The position numbers and the translations under genes are program-made. This document shows positions 8,660-18,014 of a DNA stretch of 64,000 bases, one piece after another (position 1 is the stretch's first letter; the number at the start of each line of letters is the position of its first letter). Origin of the DNA: Candidatus Bathyarchaeota archaeon (GTDB taxonomy: Archaea; Thermoproteota; Bathyarchaeia; RBG-16-48-13; JAGTRE01); contig JAGTRE010000002.1 of assembly GCA_018396415.1 (NCBI GenBank), positions 32,824 through 96,823 on the forward strand. The letters run 5' to 3'. A model generated the notes under the pieces. It was not told the origin of the DNA. It saw only the letters and a list, made by a program, of their open reading frames with translations, and did not search any database.

Positions 8660-9364
8660 ATGGGCTGGGTTGTTCCTCCGCCAAAAAAACCGAGCAAAAC
8701 TACAAACGAATTTATAAAGGAAAGACTTGAAAAAGTCAGATGGTTAATTCAGCAAGGACTTCTTAAATCTGAACAAATAATTAGAGCGATGCTAAAGGTT
8801 CCGAGAGAGGAGTTTACCTTAGAAATGTACAGAGATTACGCCTACCTTGAAGCCCCACTGCCAATTCCTGGACAAGAAGCAACAATCTCATGCCCTCACA
8901 GCTATCCCCTATTCTATGAGGCTCTGGAACTAAAGAGGGGTGATAAATTCTTAGAAGTAGGAACAGGTTCGGGTTACGGAGCCGCCATAGCCAGAGAAAT
9001 AGTAGGACCAAGCGGAAAAGTGATTACAATTGAAATTGACCAAAAAACCTATGAATTTGCGGCGAACAATCTCGAGAAGCTCGGATACGGAGACATATTA
9101 ATTATTTTAGGGGATGGGGGCTTAGGATATCCCGCCGAAGCGCCCTACGATAAAATTTGCATCACAGCCGCCTGCCCCAAAATTCCACCCCCATTAATTG
9201 ATCAATTAAAAACCAGAGGAAAACTAGTTGCCCCAATCGGTCACCCCAACTTCCCTCAGGACTTAATCGTCTTAAAAAAGAAACTAGATGAACGCGTAGA
9301 AATAACCTCAATAGAAAAAGTGCTTTACGTCCCACTTAAAGGGAAATACGGGTTCAACACTTGA
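8660..9364 (+). CDS. pcm: protein-L-isoaspartate O-methyltransferase
   Basis: A SAM-dependent enzyme of 234 residues that methylates isoaspartyl residues formed in ageing proteins, starting their repair. The SAM motif LEVGTGSGYGAAIA (about 98-111), the acidic post-motif TIEIDQ and the family's CPHSYPLFYEAL segment are visible. It sits in a rightward series between a phosphoribosyltransferase and a HAD phosphatase, with short spacers. Confidence 0.92.
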   Translation: MGWVVPPPKKPSKTTNEFIKERLEKVRWLIQQGLLKSEQIIRAMLKVPREEFTLEMYRDYAYLEAPLPIPGQEATISCPHSYPLFYEALELKRGDKFLEVGTGSGYGAAIAREIVGPSGKVITIEIDQKTYEFAANNLEKLGYGDILIILGDGGLGYPAEAPYDKICITAACPKIPPPLIDQLKTRGKLVAPIGHPNFPQDLIVLKKKLDERVEITSIEKVLYVPLKGKYGFNT

Positions 9365-9386
9365 AATATCTTAAGGAGAAACGATT

Positions 9387-10031
9387 ATGCATGAAAAAAC
9401 GAAAAATATCAAACTAATCGTTTTTGACCTAGATGGAGTTCTTGTAGATACGGGTAGCAGTTGGCAAACTATCCATAAAGCATTTGGTGTGGATAATGAA
9501 GAAAACTTTCAAAGATATCTCCGAGGTGAAATTAGCTTCAAAGAATTTATGAGATCTGACATCCGACTCTGGAAAAACATTCACATTAACCAAATCAAAA
9601 GCATTCTTGAACGAGTTCCACTCATGAAGGGGGCTAAGGAAACGATTACCGCGCTTAAAAACGCCGGGTACAAAATAGCTATCATTAGTAGTGGAATATC
9701 TTTACTCGCAGATCGCGTAAAGAATGAACTTGGAATAGATAAATCGTTCGCTAATGAATTGTTAATCGACCAAAATGGACATTTAACCGGCGAAGGAAAA
9801 GAGAATGTAGAGCTTTTAAAAAAAGTAAGTGTTTTACAGCGACTAGCTACAAGTGAAGGAATTAATACTAAACAATGTGCTGTAGTCGGAGATAGTATTT
9901 TTGATATTCCGTTATTTAAAAGGGCTGGTTTTAGTATAGCCTTTAATGCAAAGACTCATCGAGTTGAAGAAGCCGCAGATTTAGCAATTAAAAATAAAGA
10001 TCTGAAAGAAATCCTACGATACTTCACTTAG
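9387..10031 (+). CDS. HAD-superfamily phosphatase (SerB-like)
   Basis: A 214-residue HAD hydrolase. Motif I is FDLDGVLVD with nucleophile Asp near residue 14, motif II is ISSGIS, and motif IV is GDSIFDIPLF. The cap is small and helical, and the closest general type is phosphoserine phosphatase-like. The substrate is not established. ATG 9387 has AGGAG just upstream. The ADP-ribosylglycohydrolase gene follows 11 bp after the stop, so co-transcription is likely. Confidence 0.87.
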   Translation: MHEKTKNIKLIVFDLDGVLVDTGSSWQTIHKAFGVDNEENFQRYLRGEISFKEFMRSDIRLWKNIHINQIKSILERVPLMKGAKETITALKNAGYKIAIISSGISLLADRVKNELGIDKSFANELLIDQNGHLTGEGKENVELLKKVSVLQRLATSEGINTKQCAVVGDSIFDIPLFKRAGFSIAFNAKTHRVEEAADLAIKNKDLKEILRYFT

Positions 10032-10042
10032 AAAATGATAAA

Positions 10043-11068
10043 ATGAGGCCTATTGAAGTGCAAATTACCCCTCGCTTCAACGGGGATTTAAAGTCCAAAT
10101 TTCTTGGAGCCCTTATTGGCACAGCTATCGGCGACGCTTTGGGCATGCCAGTGCAAGGATGGTCATGGGAGGCAATAAAATCTGAATACGGTGAAATCCG
10201 AGAGATGCTTGACGGCTGGCTCCCTGCGGGTCACTATACTGATGACACAGAAATGATGATCGGAGTCGCTGAATCCTTAATCGAAAATAAAGGATTCGAT
10301 GGAGATCACCTAGCAAAGACGTTTATTAAAAATTTTAACATTCATCGGGGTTACGGATTAGGGCCGATCCATGTTTTACGTTGGATAAGCCAAGGTGAAG
10401 CATGGGACAAAGCCAGTACCAAGCTATTCGGCTCAGGTTCTTATGGCAATGGCGCAGCGATGCGAATTGCTCCAATAGGAATTTTCTATCATGACAAACC
10501 TGAAGAATTGCGTTCAATAGCATATAAATCAAGCCAAATTACCCACGCCCACGAGCTGGGAAAAGAGGGCGCAGCACTACAAGCCTACGCAATCGCCCTA
10601 GCCGTATCCACTAAACCAACCCAATTGGAAACTCAATCCTTCTTAAAAGAGCTGAACAATTTTACAAAAAAGAATACCATATACACCCAAAAGATAAAAA
10701 TAATTAGGAAATTACTGGCGGAAAAACCAGATAGAATAAAAGTAATTAATGAACTCGGGAACGGAATCGAAGCTTTTAACTCGGTTCCCACAGCTATCTA
10801 CTGCTTCTTATCTCACCAAAATAGTTTTGAAGCGGCAGTTATTTATGCCATAAACTTAGGCGGAGACACCGACACTATTGGTGCGATGACCGGAGCGATT
10901 AGCGGCGCATATCACGGAGTCGATTCGGCTCCCGAAAGATGGAGGCAAAAACTTGAGAGAGCAAATTACATAAAAGAGTTAGCTGAAAATTTGTGGAGCA
11001 TCTATGTAAGCCTGAGAAACGGAGGCAAACCTGAAAGGGTAGAAAAGAAAACGCCGTTCAACGATTAA
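10043..11068 (+). CDS. ADP-ribosylglycohydrolase (DraG/ARH family)
   Basis: This 341-residue protein has the paired acidic Mg-binding motifs of the family: GDALGMP and YTDDTEM near the N-terminus, and GGDTDTIGAM near residue 275. ARH enzymes remove ADP-ribose from proteins or act on free ADP-ribose derivatives. The tight link to a HAD phosphatase, together with the methyltransferase and phosphoribosyltransferase genes upstream, suggests a protein-repair or nucleotide-sugar salvage role, which is inference. No ADP-ribosyltransferase is seen in the window. Confidence 0.9.
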   Translation: MRPIEVQITPRFNGDLKSKFLGALIGTAIGDALGMPVQGWSWEAIKSEYGEIREMLDGWLPAGHYTDDTEMMIGVAESLIENKGFDGDHLAKTFIKNFNIHRGYGLGPIHVLRWISQGEAWDKASTKLFGSGSYGNGAAMRIAPIGIFYHDKPEELRSIAYKSSQITHAHELGKEGAALQAYAIALAVSTKPTQLETQSFLKELNNFTKKNTIYTQKIKIIRKLLAEKPDRIKVINELGNGIEAFNSVPTAIYCFLSHQNSFEAAVIYAINLGGDTDTIGAMTGAISGAYHGVDSAPERWRQKLERANYIKELAENLWSIYVSLRNGGKPERVEKKTPFND

Positions 11069-11224
11069 ATTGCTAAAAGCCCATGTACAACGCGAACCCT
11101 TGAAGCAATAATAGCCTAGCTGCAAGAAACCGAAAGCGCGATTAACCGCATACTTTATAATTAGACATTAACCCCTTTACTGGATTATTTTGGATAGGAG
11201 CCCATAGATTAAGGAGGAAATGCC

Positions 11225-11968
11225 ATGCTGCTTGTTCAACTCTCAGATTTGCACTGCGGCCCCCAGTTCCAGCCGGAGATTTTTGAGGCAGCTGTCGAAG
11301 AAATAAACTCGCTCAACCCCGATGCATTAATTGTATTAGGAGACTTAACTGAGGATGGATTACTCGCAGAATTTCAAATGGCCAAGAAGGAATTGGATAA
11401 GTTTCATACGAAGAATCTAATTATATGCAGTGGAAACCATGACTATCGGTCAACAGGCTATCTCCTCTTTCAAAAGTTTTTCCCCTTTAAACAAGTAACG
11501 GAGATTGAAGATGCGGTAATAGTCCTTTTAAGCTCTGCCAGACCAGACCGAGATGATGGAGAAGTTGGACATAGACAGAACCTTTGGCTTAGGCAGACCC
11601 TCAGCAAATATCATGACAGGTATAAAATTGTTGCAATCCACCATCACCTCGTTCCAGTCCCGGATACCGGATTAGATTTGATTACAGTGGTTGACGCAGG
11701 AGATGTACTCCTCAACCTGAACCATGCAAAGGTTAACCTCGTCCTATGCGGCCATAGGCATAGGCCTTGGAGATGGCGCCTAGAGAAGTTTTCAATAGTC
11801 CATTCCGGAACCATTTCATCGAAACGATTTCGAGGATTCTTCAAAAACTCTTACAATATAATTAACATCGAAAAGAGAAGAGTGGATGTGAAACTCAAAA
11901 TCGTAGGCGGCGAAACGATCAAATTTGATAAGATCATTACCGAGAAAGCAAACATCGGAAGAATTTAA
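11225..11968 (+). CDS. calcineurin-like metallophosphoesterase
   Basis: A 247-residue phosphoesterase. It has the motifs SDLHCG (residues 7-12), LGDLTEDG, SGNHD and CGHRHRP, which supply the Asp, His and Asn ligands of a two-metal site. A strong AAGGAGG stands upstream of ATG 11225. The family includes cyclic-nucleotide phosphodiesterases and UDP-sugar hydrolases; no specific substrate can be assigned. It is convergent with the SSB-linked operon. Confidence 0.9.
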   Translation: MLLVQLSDLHCGPQFQPEIFEAAVEEINSLNPDALIVLGDLTEDGLLAEFQMAKKELDKFHTKNLIICSGNHDYRSTGYLLFQKFFPFKQVTEIEDAVIVLLSSARPDRDDGEVGHRQNLWLRQTLSKYHDRYKIVAIHHHLVPVPDTGLDLITVVDAGDVLLNLNHAKVNLVLCGHRHRPWRWRLEKFSIVHSGTISSKRFRGFFKNSYNIINIEKRRVDVKLKIVGGETIKFDKIITEKANIGRI

Positions 11969-12013
11969 AGCCAAGCGAGTAAAGGGCGTTTATCAGTTAA
12001 GGCGATATCTAGC

Positions 12014-12331
12014 CTATTTCTTTGATCCTCGAATTCCCCAAGCCTCAATAACTTCCCGATCTCGCTCCACATTAGTGATCTTACGTTGCAAAGTTGTACG
12101 AAATCTATTCAGGTAAGCTTGAACACTTTGTGATCTCAACCATCCATGACTTGAAATGTAGCCTTCTTCAAAGGTTTTCGCATATTCCTTTGCCACCCTA
12201 ACGATTTCGGCGGTAAAGGCTGTTTTTGTCAAAAACTTGTTGGAGAGGTTGCCGCTAACCTCTTTGATGGCTTCTTTCCAAATGCGATTTGCGCAAAAGT
12301 CCATTGCTTCAAACTCGTCTTCTTCTATCAT
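12014..12331 (-). CDS. small protein downstream of SSB-like gene (unrecognised)
   Basis: A predicted all-alpha protein of 105 residues with a basic, Arg-rich C-terminal half. It has no Cys clusters or membrane segments. It begins 69 bp after the SSB-like gene on the same strand and may belong to the same transcript, hinting at a nucleic-acid role. I cannot assign a family. Confidence 0.6.
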   Translation of the reverse strand: MIEEDEFEAMDFCANRIWKEAIKEVSGNLSNKFLTKTAFTAEIVRVAKEYAKTFEEGYISSHGWLRSQSVQAYLNRFRTTLQRKITNVERDREVIEAWGIRGSKK

Positions 12332-12399
12332 GAGGAGGCACTTGATCTAGGCTATTATTCGAGAACTTTCCAGCGAAAATTCCTAACAAGTTATCAAGC

Positions 12400-12918
12400 T
12401 TACCGCTGCTGGCTTCTATATTTTCGACCGAAACGTCGTCTACCATAGCCCCTTTGTTCGTAGCCTCGTCGCTCATAACCCCTGCGCTCGTAGCCTCTGC
12501 GATCATAGCTTCTTTGCCCGTAACCTCGTCCATATTCGCGCCGTTCCTCGACCACCTTGTCAGATAAGTTGTTCTCAGTATTCACTGTCGGGATAGTTTC
12601 GTCTATCTTTTTTGCTGTACCATACTTACCGGCGGAGAGCCTCATTGAGCCTCTGAAAACCGATACATGCCCGTTATTAATCTGCACAACATCTCCCTCA
12701 GCATATTTGACAACATCGTCATCCCAAAGCGTCAAGAAAATGCACCCAGTTTCATCGCCGATTAGAGCATCTGCCACCCTATGTTCACCTTGGGAGACTA
12801 CCCTAGCCTCCCCAACCTTCAAAATCTTTCCTTTAACATTTACACTTCGGGCATAAGGTCTCAAACTTTCAATTTTAACAAATTCTTCAGCCAAACTCAC
12901 CAACTTCCTTCCATGCAA
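12400..12918 (-). CDS. OB-fold single-stranded DNA-binding protein, RGY-tailed
   Basis: A single OB-fold (about 10-110) of the archaeal SSB/RPA type: VNVKGKILKVGEARVV, then GDETGCIFLTLWDD and VVQINNG. A flexible tail of tandem Arg-Gly-Tyr repeats (units like YERRGYE) runs about 130-172. The tail replaces the usual acidic SSB tail and would bind RNA or DNA nonspecifically. TTG 12918 is the longest start; TTG 12894 lies behind GGAAGGAAG and may be the true one. Role: coating ssDNA in replication and repair. A more divergent OB-fold protein lies at 62.7 kb. Confidence 0.85.
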   Translation of the reverse strand: MHGRKLVSLAEEFVKIESLRPYARSVNVKGKILKVGEARVVSQGEHRVADALIGDETGCIFLTLWDDDVVKYAEGDVVQINNGHVSVFRGSMRLSAGKYGTAKKIDETIPTVNTENNLSDKVVEERREYGRGYGQRSYDRRGYERRGYERRGYEQRGYGRRRFGRKYRSQQR

Positions 12919-13022
12919 AGGAATAGTCTTTTCACATTAAGAAGATTTCGCTCTAACCTAGAATCGAGTTCCTAGAAGAGATGCCTATCCGACATAGAGG
13001 ATTTTTAATGTTTCTCCGGAAA

Positions 13023-13526
13023 TTACTCGCAGCTAAATTCCCATTCGCACCAAAGATTTGGAGGATGCAGATCCGGGGGAGCCATTACGCATTTAACTTT
13101 AACCCTCTCATCTATGGCTTTAGCGAAATTCTGAAAAAGTTTAAGGTGCATTGCCTTACACGGAAACTCTCTCCTACCATGCCTTAACCTCGCGTCTTGT
13201 GGGACGCACCTTGGAACCTTTATAACAGCTTTGTTTCCCATTTGCTCAATTTCATATCGTGTGATCATGGCCCAAGGGAAGTATGAAAGCGCTTTAATAA
13301 CTGCTGGAACTCCTTCACCTTCCACATTAAATTTAGTTTTTATTTCACTGGCAACTCTGGAGCCGATGCTACTCCAGATTTCTTCGTTTAGTTCAACCGC
13401 CCTATCCAAACCGAATCTGTCCTCCACATTTAAAAACCACAACGCATCAACAACCCTATACTGCGTCAATAAGAAATTCAGGTATTTCTCAAGTTCGTCC
13501 TTTGTCATCCGGGAAAAATCTTGCAT
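13023..13526 (-). CDS. DUF6125/ATC-hydrolase-like protein
   Basis: A 167-residue protein resembling the DUF6125 or L-2-amino-thiazoline-4-carboxylate hydrolase-like family. Its opening TKDELEKYLNFLLTQYRVVDALWF pattern and Cys-rich C-terminal part (CVPQ, FPCKAMH, LWCEWEF) are typical. The conserved Cys/His residues suggest a ligand or metal site; no activity is known for this subgroup. It lies 58 bp after the gene for the 428-residue unknown protein on the same strand, so the two probably act together. Confidence 0.6.
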   Translation of the reverse strand: MQDFSRMTKDELEKYLNFLLTQYRVVDALWFLNVEDRFGLDRAVELNEEIWSSIGSRVASEIKTKFNVEGEGVPAVIKALSYFPWAMITRYEIEQMGNKAVIKVPRCVPQDARLRHGRREFPCKAMHLKLFQNFAKAIDERVKVKCVMAPPDLHPPNLWCEWEFSCE

Positions 13527-13584
13527 ACTTCTCCCTCAAACTAGCTTGATCTTGGTAGTCAGATTTAAGGTGGTGAAAAGAAAA

Positions 13585-14871
13585 TTATCTTTGAAGGTGT
13601 AGCTTTTGGGCAGCAACAAACGTTAAGCCCCGTTCAGTAAGAGCTCTAGCGGTTCTGTTAACCGAGTTGTGTTTATCCAGATAATTAATTAGGAGTTTAG
13701 ACATCAAACCTTTTGCAATTATATCCTTTTTGGGAATAAAGTAATCTAAAACGTCGGAAGGATGCTCTCGGGCTTTTTCACCCTCAGGTACTCCGCCCTC
13801 ATGTTTAGCGCTAATGTTCTTAACATGACTTGCAATTTCCAAGAGTTCATTTAATCGATCGTAGGGCTGACGGACAATGCTCTTGTAAGCCTCCACGATG
13901 TGATGCTCAATGCGAACACTTTCCTCCAAGTTAAAGGCTTTCCGAATGCAGGCTAATAACTCGATTGTTTCATTATTGGCCGAATTTGAAAGGTTAAATC
14001 CAACGAGCGGTGTGGATCCATCATCTCGACTAAAGAGTTTAGCTACCATCAATACCCAAAAGCAAGAATAGGGATTATCGGCGCCCAAAAACACTGAAAT
14101 CTTAAATTCTATGTCGATTCCAAGCTTGTAAAGCAAAAATCCCAGTAACACTGTTCCCATGTTTGTATTCAATACCTGTTGAACACCATATTCAGTGTAA
14201 TAATAAAGAAACTCGTCAACCCACTTTAGGGCATATTCGTTTGGCACTCCTACGCCTCCAAAATACCCTGTAATGGTTTCAAGACCTCCCAAATGAACGT
14301 TGATAGGCTGGCCGTCTAGTCCTGGCATAGTTCCTTTTGTGTCCAATGTTTGCACATAGGAGGCGCCTATAATTTGCATTGCCGCTGCAAATGCGAGAAT
14401 GTCACCATCTTCAACCTGCTCCTTCATTGAACGGACGCGAATATAGCGGGCAGGCATAAGGTCTTGTTGCGCAATCGCCATTTTTGCCTCTTCTATAAGC
14501 CACGGGAAGAAATTACAAGCACTGATTTCAAGGGTTACCGCAAAAGATTCATCAAACGTCATAGAATCTGCTTTATCTCCCAAAATTTTCCTGCGATATT
14601 CAGGGATACTGATGAAGGCTCCTCTATCCCTCTGTTCCATTAACCATTCAAGGTCCTTCGCGTAAGGAGAATTTTTCGCGTCAAGACGCGCAATAAGATT
14701 CTCGAGCTTACGAGCCTCCCTAGCCTTGCGGTTAATTTCATCGACATCCCCATACTTTTCAACGATTTTCAGCAGCCCGTCTACGAGTGGATTACCTTCA
14801 CCAAGAATGAAGTCATTGATTTCTCTTAGACGCTCATCTTTAATTCTCAATTTTTCCTTAAAGGCGCTCAC
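13585..14871 (-). CDS. unrecognised 428-residue enzyme-like protein
   Basis: I do not recognise this protein with confidence. After a charged helical N-terminal part (about 1-120), a segment rich in glycine-turns and hydrophobic strands (KGTMPGLDG, VHLGGLETITGYFGG, VFLGADNPYS, LVGFNLSNSANNETI) suggests an alpha/beta, perhaps TIM-barrel, catalytic domain. A longer frame opens at TTG 14952. GTG 14871 has CGGAGG at 14881-14886 with normal spacing and is chosen. The DUF6125-like gene follows on the same strand. Both lie between SSB-like and winged-helix genes. Confidence 0.7.
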   Translation of the reverse strand: MSAFKEKLRIKDERLREINDFILGEGNPLVDGLLKIVEKYGDVDEINRKAREARKLENLIARLDAKNSPYAKDLEWLMEQRDRGAFISIPEYRRKILGDKADSMTFDESFAVTLEISACNFFPWLIEEAKMAIAQQDLMPARYIRVRSMKEQVEDGDILAFAAAMQIIGASYVQTLDTKGTMPGLDGQPINVHLGGLETITGYFGGVGVPNEYALKWVDEFLYYYTEYGVQQVLNTNMGTVLLGFLLYKLGIDIEFKISVFLGADNPYSCFWVLMVAKLFSRDDGSTPLVGFNLSNSANNETIELLACIRKAFNLEESVRIEHHIVEAYKSIVRQPYDRLNELLEIASHVKNISAKHEGGVPEGEKAREHPSDVLDYFIPKKDIIAKGLMSKLLINYLDKHNSVNRTARALTERGLTFVAAQKLHLQR

Positions 14872-15137
14872 AAAATAACTCCTCCGAATATTGCGTTTAC
14901 ATTCGAGTCTAAAGCAATTTAGCTTTTTCACATATCTTCGGTCTTCATACAAACGATTAACTTCTGTTAACTAATGCCCTTCGGAGGCCAGTTGTTGTAG
15001 GCTGATACAAGTATTCCCTGTGGAGATAAGCGTTCGGTGAACAACGTATTTCTTAACATATTTTCTAAATTTTTAAGGGCTAAAGAGCGAGAACAAACTC
15101 TTAAACAAATTATACCAAGAACACACGTAACTGATTT

Positions 15138-15542
15138 TCACTTGGTGCTTTCAACAGCTTCCCTCTCTAGCCTATCCTCAAAGTTCCTAAGTTTACGGAA
15201 ACGAATTCCCCAGCGGCGAAGAAAAACGTACTCTTTCAACGCCAAATAAAACCAAGTGGTCGCAAGTAGGAAAACGAAGAGCGAAATCCCGACGTTTACA
15301 TAATCAGTCAAGTTGACCTCGATGACAGTAATTTTGAATATAAAGGGGAGGAAAAGCATCCACAAATAGCCGATTGCAATCCACGCGGATATCACCATGG
15401 TGCAGATGCAAAGGAGACTAAACCATCTACGTTCACGTTCAAGATGGTTGAAGAGGTCGTGGATGCTTTTAGCAAGTCCTTCTTCAGGCTTCTCGTCCAT
15501 TTCCTCCATCAATCTTCCCCACATTGAAAGTGCAATTAACAA
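15138..15542 (-). CDS. two-helix membrane protein, unrecognised
   Basis: A 134-residue protein with an acidic N-terminal cytoplasmic part, two membrane segments (about 42-70 and 83-103) and a basic C-terminal tail. The topology suggests both ends face the cytoplasm. Several in-frame Met codons near the start (for example the MWGRLMEEM region) leave the start uncertain. It is followed upstream by a winged-helix gene in the same direction. No function can be given. Confidence 0.6.
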   Translation of the reverse strand: MLIALSMWGRLMEEMDEKPEEGLAKSIHDLFNHLERERRWFSLLCICTMVISAWIAIGYLWMLFLPFIFKITVIEVNLTDYVNVGISLFVFLLATTWFYLALKEYVFLRRWGIRFRKLRNFEDRLEREAVESTK

Positions 15543-15590
15543 GGCTTAGCTAGTGAATTTCATGAGAGTTGACTTATAAGGGAAACGAAG

Positions 15591-15878
15591 TTATCTTCTG
15601 TTTTTACCTCCTTTCTTAGGTAGGAAAAGCTCACTGGTTAAATCAACCCACTGCTTATACCAACCTCTTCCTTTCTCAGTAGCCACGTAGTAAATTCCGC
15701 TTTCTCGTTCAAATTTTTCAGCTAAACCGCTAGCAACCAGACTGAAAAGGAGATCTGTTGTAGTTTGATGAGTTAAATTGCATCGTACGCTTACCCATGT
15801 GAGCCTTTGAGGGCCTCTTCTGATTAACAACTCTAGAATTTCGATAAGGATTTCTTGACGCGACCGTTTAAAGCCCAT
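15591..15878 (-). CDS. winged-helix DNA-binding protein
   Basis: A 95-residue protein with the small archaeal winged-helix layout: helix 1 (RQEILIEILELL), a helix-turn-helix with recognition helix around LTHQTTTDLLFSLVASGL, and the wing YYVATEKG. The family acts as transcription regulators. It is the first gene of a short leftward set and is divergent from the DUF362-ferredoxin gene, with a 270-bp AT-rich intergenic region between them. Confidence 0.8.
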   Translation of the reverse strand: MGFKRSRQEILIEILELLIRRGPQRLTWVSVRCNLTHQTTTDLLFSLVASGLAEKFERESGIYYVATEKGRGWYKQWVDLTSELFLPKKGGKNRR

Positions 15879-16150
15879 GGCCCACCGGCTAGCTATTTGG
15901 TATTCTTAAGGCAGTAATAGAAGTATTGCTCATATATCAAAAAATCCTGAAAACCGTTGAGCTAGTTGTGGACGAACAATAAATTACAAGAGAAAAACAC
16001 ATCCTAAGCAGAGCATAAGATAATTCTATCTTAAACTTATGCGTTGATTTCTCTAAACCTACTTATGTGCTTTAACCAGTGCAAGCTTACTAATAGAAGT
16101 CTTATCAAACCGGGCTGATTTCTGTTAATCACAAGCATTGGGGGGTTGAT

Positions 16151-17308
16151 ATGAGATCCAAAGTATTTTTTGTTGACATAAGGGCTGTGAAGGAGCAAGA
16201 TGCCCTGGTGAGGAAGTTAAAAAGGCTCTTCGAAGTTTCTGGGGCACGGGATATCATTAAGCGCGATGACATCGTTGCCGTGAAGATTCATTTTGGGGAA
16301 TGGGGAAATGAACGAAGTCTAAGACCAGGATTTGTCCGAACGTTAGTGGATTGCGTTAAGGAAGCTGGTGGAAGACCATTTGTAATGGAAAGCGTAGGTA
16401 TGGGGTGGTGGCTCGAAGGAGGAAGAGCCTCCGCTCTTCACTATTTAGCAACTGCGACAAAACACGGGTTCACTACCGAAACGATGGGGGCTCCAATAAT
16501 AATTGCAGGGGGAATCAAGGGTCTTAGCGGTATAAACCTCAAAATTAACGGCCTCGAACTAAAAGAGGTAAATATTGTAAATGAAATCTTTGAAGCGGAC
16601 AAAATAATTCTTGCTACACACTTTAAAGGCCATTCACAAGCAAGCATAGGTGGAGCTCTCAAAAATCTGGGGACAGGATGCGCTTCAAAGAAGGGAAAAG
16701 CACAACAGCACGCTAAACGCCCACAGTTTGTGATACCTGAAAAATGTAATGGATGCGGAGCTTGCAAGAAAGTTTGTCCATTTAACGCAATTAGAATGGT
16801 CAAAGGTAAGGCCTTAATAGATCCAGAAAAATGCTGGATGGGAGACCAGGCATGCCAATCTCTCTGTAAACCCAAGGCGATAGAATTAGAGTATACTAGC
16901 CCTAAAGAGTTATCCTACAGAATTGTAGACACCGCAGCGGCAATAATTAGGCACATAGGAAAAGACAGATTCGTTTACTTCAACTTTCTTTTAGACATTA
17001 CAGCTCACTGCGACTGCTGCGCCTACAGCGACCTACCCATCGTGCCTGACATAGGTATACTAGCATCCAAAGATCCGGTTGCAATAGACCAAGCATCAAT
17101 CGACCTGGTGAACGCCTCTGCCGGAATTCCAAAATCTATGGCTGAGGAAGCAGGTGTTCTACAAGCTGGGGTAGAGAAGCTTAATGCTGTAGCTCCTTTG
17201 ACCCAAACATGGCTTGAAGTCAAACAACCCGTGAATTGGAAATGGCAGCTGAATGCCGCAAAGAAACTGAAATTGGGCAATAATAAATATGAGCTGGTCA
17301 AAATCTGA
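16151..17308 (+). CDS. DUF362 protein with ferredoxin domain
   Basis: A 385-residue protein with a DUF362 domain and two iron-sulfur motifs near the middle, CNGCGACKKVCP (about 199-210) and a variant second cluster CWMGDQACQSLC. DUF362 proteins occur with archaeal oxidoreductases and have been proposed as electron-transfer or cofactor-handling proteins; the biochemical role is unknown. Later CDCCAYS adds a Cys cluster. A G6 run immediately upstream of ATG 16151 serves as ribosome site. A second DUF362 protein without the ferredoxin part lies at 23.8 kb. Confidence 0.85.
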   Translation: MRSKVFFVDIRAVKEQDALVRKLKRLFEVSGARDIIKRDDIVAVKIHFGEWGNERSLRPGFVRTLVDCVKEAGGRPFVMESVGMGWWLEGGRASALHYLATATKHGFTTETMGAPIIIAGGIKGLSGINLKINGLELKEVNIVNEIFEADKIILATHFKGHSQASIGGALKNLGTGCASKKGKAQQHAKRPQFVIPEKCNGCGACKKVCPFNAIRMVKGKALIDPEKCWMGDQACQSLCKPKAIELEYTSPKELSYRIVDTAAAIIRHIGKDRFVYFNFLLDITAHCDCCAYSDLPIVPDIGILASKDPVAIDQASIDLVNASAGIPKSMAEEAGVLQAGVEKLNAVAPLTQTWLEVKQPVNWKWQLNAAKKLKLGNNKYELVKI

Positions 17309-17488
17309 AGCAACTATCATCATTCAGCGAATTTTACACTCACAAGCATTATTTGCTTCACTATGGGCTTCAACGGGTTAATTAACGTTTATTATGGCAT
17401 ATATGTAGCGAAAAAGTTTTAGATTGCCTTATATTTATTAAACATCAAGCTAGAAAAACACTAAAGAAAAATCAGCTATAATCAAACG

Positions 17489-17887
17489 ATGAATCGAAGA
17501 AATATATTCATTCAGGAATTTGAATGCCAAAAATGCAATCTATGTGAGCGAACTCCAAAGCCATACGTTTGTTTCTTTCCAAGCGAGAGATGGAAGCTCA
17601 GATTTTTTCCAGTTAAGAAAATCGATGGCGTTTATTACATCTATACCGTTTGTCCATACTTCAGGGAAGAACGTTGTACTCTTTATGGTAATCCGTTAAG
17701 GCCATTAGATTGTTTTCTGTTTCCATGCATACCTAATGCAGATGGGGAAATCGAGGTCAGCCGCTTTTGCCCTAATTGGAATTTGGTTAAACCCGATTTT
17801 ATGGCTTATTGCAAAAGCATTATTAAAGCCCAAAACGTTGACCAAGAATTTTTCAAGGCATATAACAAAATCCAATCCTTACCCTAG
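17489..17887 (+). CDS. YkgJ-family cysteine-cluster protein
   Basis: A 132-residue protein with the zinc/iron-chelating YkgJ pattern: CQKCNLC near the start, then CPYFREERCTLYGNPLRPLDCFLFPC and a final Cys-Pro. All eight typical cysteines seem present. The function of the family is not settled. An AT-rich upstream region with TATA-like CTTATATTTATT near 17,430 gives it its own promoter. Confidence 0.85.
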   Translation: MNRRNIFIQEFECQKCNLCERTPKPYVCFFPSERWKLRFFPVKKIDGVYYIYTVCPYFREERCTLYGNPLRPLDCFLFPCIPNADGEIEVSRFCPNWNLVKPDFMAYCKSIIKAQNVDQEFFKAYNKIQSLP

Positions 17888-18014
17888 GTATAACCTGCTA
17901 GTTAACTCCATACGTACCGATGTTTCTCTACTGGCTGTCTAATTATCAACTAATAAAAATGCTGAAATTCAAGCCCGTGAACCTAACACCCCTTGGGAAA
18001 GGAGACTACCCCAT

